DNA of 34,952 bases from Gammaproteobacteria bacterium (GTDB lineage Bacteria; Pseudomonadota; Gammaproteobacteria; Pseudomonadales; Azotimanducaceae): NCBI GenBank assembly GCA_026706665.1, contig JAPOYI010000172.1, positions 1-34,952 of the forward strand. Direction: 5' to 3'. The notes under the pieces were generated by a model, which was not told the origin of the DNA, made no database searches, and was given only the letters and a program-made list of their open reading frames with translations. A program made the translations under genes and the position numbers. Positions 33,426-34,952 of this stretch are shown one piece after another; the first letter of the stretch is position 1; the number at the start of each line of letters is the position of its first letter.

Positions 33426-34952
33426 TCAACTGGACAGGCGTAGCAGTTCCGCGTTGCCCCCTATGGCTGCAGTATTCCGGGTCACCGTCCGTTCTACGCC
33501 GAATCTCGTCAGGTAGTAGGGTCCGCCGGCCTTCGGCCCGGTGCCGGACAGTCGCTCCCCGCCGAACGGTTGCACGCCCGGGACGGCCCCGATCATGTCC
33601 CGATTGACGTAGCTGTTGCCCACCTTCACCGTTGCCATGACCTTTTCGGCATGCTGGTGGATGCGTGAGTGGATGCCGAGCGTAAGGCCGAATCCTGCGC
33701 CCTGGATTTCCGACAGCGCATCTTCAAAGCCGTTGGGGGAAAATCGGGCGACGTGCAGGACAGGGCCGAAGTGCTCGGCGTCGAGATGGCCGATAGAGGG
33801 GACTTCGATCAGCGCCGGGCCGATGTGCCAGCCCTTCAGATCACCGGGCAACTCGCATTGGTACACGACGTGTTCGCGATTCGCTTCGATGTGTGCGGTA
33901 AGTTGCTCGAACGCAGTTCCGTCGATGACCGGCCCGATGTCCGTCGCGGGGTCCGCCGGGTCGCCGATGACAAGGGTCTGCATGGCGTGCGCGGTCATTG
34001 CGAGCAGCCGCTCTGCGATGTCCTCCTGTGCGTACAGCACACGCAGGGACGAGCATCTTTGTCCGGCAGACCGGAAAGCCGAGGCGATGACGTCGTCCAC
34101 GACCTGTTCGAGCAGTGCCGTCGAGTCCACGATCATGGCGTTCTGACCGCCCGTTTCGGCGATAAGGGGCACGATGGGACCGTCCTTTGCCGCGAGAGCG
34201 CGTTGAATCTCTTTCGCCGCCGCGGTTGACCCGGTAAACGCAACGCCGGCGATGGCATCGTTCGCCACGATCTCGGCGCCGATTCCGTCTCCGCCAGTCG
34301 CGAGGCAGACGGCGTTCCGCGGGATTCCGGCCTCGTGCATCAATGCGGTCGCAAGCGCCGCGATGCTCGGCGTCTGCGGCGCGGGCTTGGCGATGACGGT
34401 ATTGCCGGCAGCCAGGGCGGCGACGATCTGGCCGGTGAAGATGGCAAGCGGAAAATTCCATGGGGAGATGCAGGCGAATACGCCCCGCCCATGGAGCGTC
34501 AGCGTGTTCGTTTCTCCGGTGGCCCCGTCCAGCAGTGTTCCGGTACCGAACAGGCGTTCGCATTCGCGGCCGTAGTAGCGGCAGAAGTCGGCTGCCTCCC
34601 TGACCTCCGCCATGGCATCCCGCAGGGTCTTGCCGGCTTCCTGCGCGAGTACGGCGACGAATCGGGCGCGGTTTTCTTCGATCAGGTCCGCGAGCCGGTC
34701 GAGGTGTGCCCGCCGCTGCGTGGCCGGAGTCTCCTCCCACCCCTGGAATCCGCCGGCAGCCCGCGCCACCAGGGCGCCCACGCTCTCGCTGCTCTCGACA
34801 ATCGAAACCTCGTCGCAGTTCCGGGCCGCGGCGACCAACGCCTGAACCTCGCAGCGGTCCCCGAGATCGAGCCCCACCGAGTTTCTGCGTGTCTCACCGA
34901 AGAGGTCCCGCGGCAAGGGAATTTCCGGATGCGCCCCGCCACCATAGGCCGC
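33426..34952 (-). CDS. putA: Bifunctional PutA, C-terminal P5C dehydrogenase part (partial)
   Basis: C-terminal part of proline dehydrogenase/delta-1-pyrroline-5-carboxylate dehydrogenase; the gene runs off the window's right edge, where the frame is still open. The visible N-terminal residues (GAHPEIPLPRDLFGETRRNS, then GLDL) are the PutA linker. The aldehyde dehydrogenase domain has SPWNFPLAIFTGQ, NAD-binding FTGSTAAAKEI, the catalytic Glu in ETGGQN and Cys in GQRCSSLRV, then YVNRDMIGAVPGVQPFGGERLSGTGPKAGGP. The end, AAIGGNAELLRL, is where short (no extra C-terminal domain) PutA proteins finish. It converts glutamate semialdehyde to glutamate with NAD+. Whether a DNA-binding N-terminus exists cannot be seen. 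Confidence 0.93.
   Translation of the reverse strand, partial: AAYGGGAHPEIPLPRDLFGETRRNSVGLDLGDRCEVQALVAAARNCDEVSIVESSESVGALVARAAGGFQGWEETPATQRRAHLDRLADLIEENRARFVAVLAQEAGKTLRDAMAEVREAADFCRYYGRECERLFGTGTLLDGATGETNTLTLHGRGVFACISPWNFPLAIFTGQIVAALAAGNTVIAKPAPQTPSIAALATALMHEAGIPRNAVCLATGGDGIGAEIVANDAIAGVAFTGSTAAAKEIQRALAAKDGPIVPLIAETGGQNAMIVDSTALLEQVVDDVIASAFRSAGQRCSSLRVLYAQEDIAERLLAMTAHAMQTLVIGDPADPATDIGPVIDGTAFEQLTAHIEANREHVVYQCELPGDLKGWHIGPALIEVPSIGHLDAEHFGPVLHVARFSPNGFEDALSEIQGAGFGLTLGIHSRIHQHAEKVMATVKVGNSYVNRDMIGAVPGVQPFGGERLSGTGPKAGGPYYLTRFGVERTVTRNTAAIGGNAELLRLSS

Overview
The window reads as a stretch of a high-GC (roughly 60% or more by eye), tightly packed proteobacterial chromosome. A gammaproteobacterium is the likeliest source: it has an oxygen-dependent hemF, a type II secretion run in the order E-F-G-H-I-J-K-L-M (the order known from Xanthomonas xps), the C-terminal half of a bifunctional PutA, and a Fur-box-like site before a TonB-dependent receptor. 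No rRNA, tRNA or CRISPR array was seen. The taxonomic placement is inference.

Layout. 165-663: BrnT/BrnA toxin-antitoxin pair with a palindrome at its promoter. 731-2082: divergent SMP-30/gluconolactonase-type protein and BON-domain lipoprotein. 2108-7441: minus-strand operon livH-livM-livG-livF plus a long-chain acyl-CoA ligase, with no substrate-binding protein. 7442-7830: AT-rich, non-coding. 7831-9244: small membrane protein of the YdjM/DUF457 type and hemF. 9436-11079: a long acyl-CoA dehydrogenase resembling methylsuccinyl-CoA dehydrogenase.

11080-16671 is an accessory island unlike its surroundings. It holds an N-terminally truncated N6-adenine DNA methyltransferase, a 5' fragment of an IS1380-family element, an apparently intact three-gene cassette (membrane-anchored phospholipase-D-like protein, three-helix membrane protein, GIY-YIG nuclease), a defective IS630-type element with recognisable inverted repeats and a TA duplication, and a truncated PLD-family nuclease. 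I read it as the wreck of a restriction or defence locus with a small, possibly functional cassette surviving inside it.

16672-24378 is the type II secretion operon gspE-M on the minus strand. The island lies directly after gspM, where gspN and gspD would follow in an xps-type operon; neither these nor gspC are in the window. A Nudix hydrolase lies upstream.

25420-31919 runs on the plus strand: a Fur-box-like site, a FecA-like TonB-dependent receptor, and then four tightly coupled genes for a membrane fatty acid hydroxylase/sterol desaturase, a GH3-type adenylate-forming enzyme, an enolase-superfamily (muconate lactonizing subgroup) enzyme and a four-helix membrane protein. This set has no pathway I recognise and is the best candidate here for an undescribed biosynthetic system, perhaps making an amino-acid-conjugated, hydroxylated lipid. 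The window ends with an unrecognised protein, a DUF1993 protein and putA (cut by the window edge).
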